Below are positions 62,263 to 64,000 of a DNA stretch of 64,000 bases, piece after piece (position 1 is the stretch's first letter; each line of letters begins with the position of its first letter). The translations under genes were made by a program, and so were the position numbers. Under the pieces are notes generated by a model. That model did not search any database and had not been told where the DNA came from. It saw only the letters and a list, made by a program, of their open reading frames with translations. Source of the DNA: Rhodopseudomonas boonkerdii (GTDB lineage Bacteria > Pseudomonadota > Alphaproteobacteria > Rhizobiales > Xanthobacteraceae). The DNA is taken from positions 4,154,001-4,218,000 of the forward strand of contig NZ_CP036537.1 in NCBI RefSeq assembly GCF_021184025.1, read 5' to 3'.

Positions 62263-64000
62263 GTGTCCAAGTCCCCCGTCGTCACCATCGACAACCACCC
62301 CGGCCGTACCGCGCAGACCATCGGGATCGCGCGCGTGCTCGGTACGGATGAGACGCTCATTCATGAGCCGTCGGTGGGCGTGGTGGGCACCAAGGGCGAC
62401 AGCCAGTGCTATATGGGCGTGATGTCCAAGGTGGACGCGATCCACGACAGCCTGAAGAAGCGGATCGGCCGCGGCGCGGGCCAGCTGCCCTATCGCCTCG
62501 TGCAGCCGGAATACACCATCGCCACCTCGGACGGCATCCGCAACGGCACGCGCGAAATGCGCTACTCGCTGATCGGCCGCGAGGTCACCAACGATGCGCT
62601 GTCGGAGCATCTGAGCGCCACCGGCCTGCTCGGCACCATCGCCGTGGTCGCCTGCGACAAGCCGCCGGTCGGCACGCTGGCCGCATTGCTCGAACATAAC
62701 GAGCCGGCGATCATCATGTCGGACGGATCGATCCATCCCGGCGAAGATCCGAAGACCGGTGAGAAGCTCGACATCGTCAGCGCCTATCAGGTCGCCGGCA
62801 ATCCGGACGCCGAATATCGCCACCACATCGCCTGCCACGCCTGTCCGGGCATCGGCTCGTGCGGCGGCATCTTCACCTACAACACCATGCAGACCTTCAT
62901 CGGCGTGGTCGGCATGCAGCCGCTGCACATGGTGGCGCCGCCGTCCGACGATCCGCGCCGCCTGAAGGAATTCCCGGAGCAGCTGGTCGGCTATCTCTCG
63001 AACATGATCGCCAAGGGCATCAAGCCGCGCGACATCGTGAGCCGCGACTCGATCCGCAACGCGGTCATCGTGTCGCTGGCGATCGGCGGCTCGACCAATG
63101 TGACGCTGCATGCGCCGGAGATCGCGCGTGCCGCCGGCTTCAGCGACTTCTGGAAGGACGTCATGACGCCGCAGGAGTTCAACTATCTCTCGCAATATGT
63201 CGTGCCTGTGCTTACCGACGCGCGGCCTTACGGCAAATATTCGATGGTGGACATCGACAATGTCGGCGGCGTGCAGGTGATCGTGCGCGAGCTGATGGAA
63301 GCAGGCCTGATCAATGGCGACGTGCTGACCTGCACCGGCGAGACTCTGGCCGAGCAGATCAAGCGCCTCGAGACCAAGCCGGCGGACGGCAAGGTCATCT
63401 ACACGGTGGCAAAACCCTACAAGCCGACCGGCGGCCTGCGCGTGCTCGGCGGCAACCTGTCGCCGGAATTCTCCGCGATCCTCAAGCTCGCCGGCGTCGA
63501 AGGCGGCCTGGAAAACAACCGCTTCCGCGGCACCGCGCGCGTGTTCGAGGGCGAACGCGGCCTGATCGCGGCGCTCGACCAGCATCCGGAGAAATTCCAG
63601 AACCACGACATGGTCATCGTGCGTTACGATGGTCCGGTGGGCGCACCCGGCATGCCGGAAATGCTCGACCCGACCTCGCGCATCACCACGCTGTGCCGCG
63701 AGCGCAACATCGTCGTCGGCCTGATGACCGATGCACGCTTCTCCGGCGGCTCGGTGGGTCTCGTCATCGGCCATGTCGGCCCGGAAGCCGCGCTCGGCGG
63801 TGCCATCGCGCTGGTGGAAGACGGCGACGAGATCATCGCCGATCTCAACGCCAACGAACTGAACTGCACGCAGCTTCAGGACGCTGCCACCTACAGCAAG
63901 CGCAAGGCAGCCTGGGACAAGGTGGTCGCCGACAATGGCGGCATCCATCCGAGCTGCGGCGACGCCGATACGCGCCTGCTGCATCGCGCGCGCCAGACCG
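62263..64000 (+). CDS. IlvD/Edd-family dehydratase, N-terminal part (runs off the window)
   Basis: The frame from the GTG at 62263 (AGGAAGG upstream) is open to the window end, 579 codons, and lacks its stop. Landmarks are Cys49 in KGDSQCYMG, TIATSDGIRNGTREMRYSLI, the Fe-S-type ACDKPPVGTLAA and HACPGIGSCGG, and VVGLMTDARFSGGSVG near the end. The family dehydrates dihydroxy acids (branched-chain amino acid synthesis) or sugar acids. The N-terminus and the CDKPPVG motif differ from standard IlvD, so a sugar-acid or other dehydratase is also possible. Confidence 0.85.
   Translation, partial: MSKSPVVTIDNHPGRTAQTIGIARVLGTDETLIHEPSVGVVGTKGDSQCYMGVMSKVDAIHDSLKKRIGRGAGQLPYRLVQPEYTIATSDGIRNGTREMRYSLIGREVTNDALSEHLSATGLLGTIAVVACDKPPVGTLAALLEHNEPAIIMSDGSIHPGEDPKTGEKLDIVSAYQVAGNPDAEYRHHIACHACPGIGSCGGIFTYNTMQTFIGVVGMQPLHMVAPPSDDPRRLKEFPEQLVGYLSNMIAKGIKPRDIVSRDSIRNAVIVSLAIGGSTNVTLHAPEIARAAGFSDFWKDVMTPQEFNYLSQYVVPVLTDARPYGKYSMVDIDNVGGVQVIVRELMEAGLINGDVLTCTGETLAEQIKRLETKPADGKVIYTVAKPYKPTGGLRVLGGNLSPEFSAILKLAGVEGGLENNRFRGTARVFEGERGLIAALDQHPEKFQNHDMVIVRYDGPVGAPGMPEMLDPTSRITTLCRERNIVVGLMTDARFSGGSVGLVIGHVGPEAALGGAIALVEDGDEIIADLNANELNCTQLQDAATYSKRKAAWDKVVADNGGIHPSCGDADTRLLHRARQT

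Noticed and set aside
62176..63984. Minus-strand open frame of about 600 codons
   Set aside because: It is antisense to the IlvD/Edd dehydratase; its His/Asp/Arg-rich text is typical of an antisense frame.

Overview
The window is about 64 kb of GC-rich, densely coding DNA from an alphaproteobacterium. Its intergenic repeats (palindromes beginning GTCATTGCGAG, or GGCATGATC with a partner CGGGATCATGCC) and its gene content suggest the Bradyrhizobium / Rhodopseudomonas / Afipia / Tardiphaga group. That placement is an inference from gene families and repeat types.

Region by region. (1) 1-964 is the end of a branched-chain amino acid ABC transporter (LivG tail, LivF). (2) 1097-14186 is an amino acid and peptide catabolism block: a DSD1/D-threonine-aldolase-like PLP enzyme, a dipeptide-type ABC transporter (binding protein, two permeases, one protein with two fused ATPase domains), an FAD amine oxidase, a VOC protein, and a minus-strand operon of an APH-type kinase, a class III PLP enzyme with the phospho-lyase signature, and an M20 peptidase. 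(3) 14271-15783 holds small secreted or membrane proteins. (4) 15808-39647 is a large exopolysaccharide locus. It has UDP-glucose dehydrogenase, an FkbM methyltransferase, an ExoY-like initiating sugar transferase, a PPP-type phosphatase, a Wza-like protein, an outer-membrane barrel, a Wzc-like tyrosine autokinase, a VpsF-like polymerase, four more glycosyltransferases, two acyltransferases and a Wzx-type flippase. It also has two minus-strand glycanases: a GH10 enzyme and a 1045-residue RTX protein. (5) 39841-41721 is a BKACE / 3-hydroxyacyl dehydrogenase pair of the carnitine-degradation type. (6) 41844-42438 holds a DUF1272 protein, a decarboxylase remnant and tRNA-Glu(CTC). (7) 42600-49838 is a minus-strand operon with a polar amino acid ABC transporter, two dehydrogenase/epimerase genes (one with a 1-base frameshift), an allantoinase-like deacetylase and ureidoglycolate lyase, followed by its probable GntR regulator. 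(8) 49944-54526 holds muconate cycloisomerase, two orphan substrate-binding proteins and a divergent LysR regulator. (9) 54556-64000 has rluD, rpoH, a REP-RAYT element with four palindrome copies, a HerA-like ATPase, a DnaQ-like exonuclease and the start of an IlvD/Edd dehydratase.

How the genes fit together. In the polysaccharide locus, Ugd supplies UDP-glucuronate and the ExoY-like enzyme starts the lipid-linked unit. The glycosyltransferases, acyltransferases and perhaps FkbM build and decorate it. The flippase and polymerase finish it, and the Wza/barrel/Wzc set exports it. The two glycanases probably trim or release the product. The rest of the window is mostly uptake and breakdown of nitrogenous compounds.

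The least expected features are the RTX glycanase with four tandem repeats of about 94 residues, the kinase/phospho-lyase/peptidase operon, the ureide-type operon with a matching GntR operator, the REP-RAYT element with satellite copies, and a roughly 420-base structured non-coding element at 57.7-58.1 kb.
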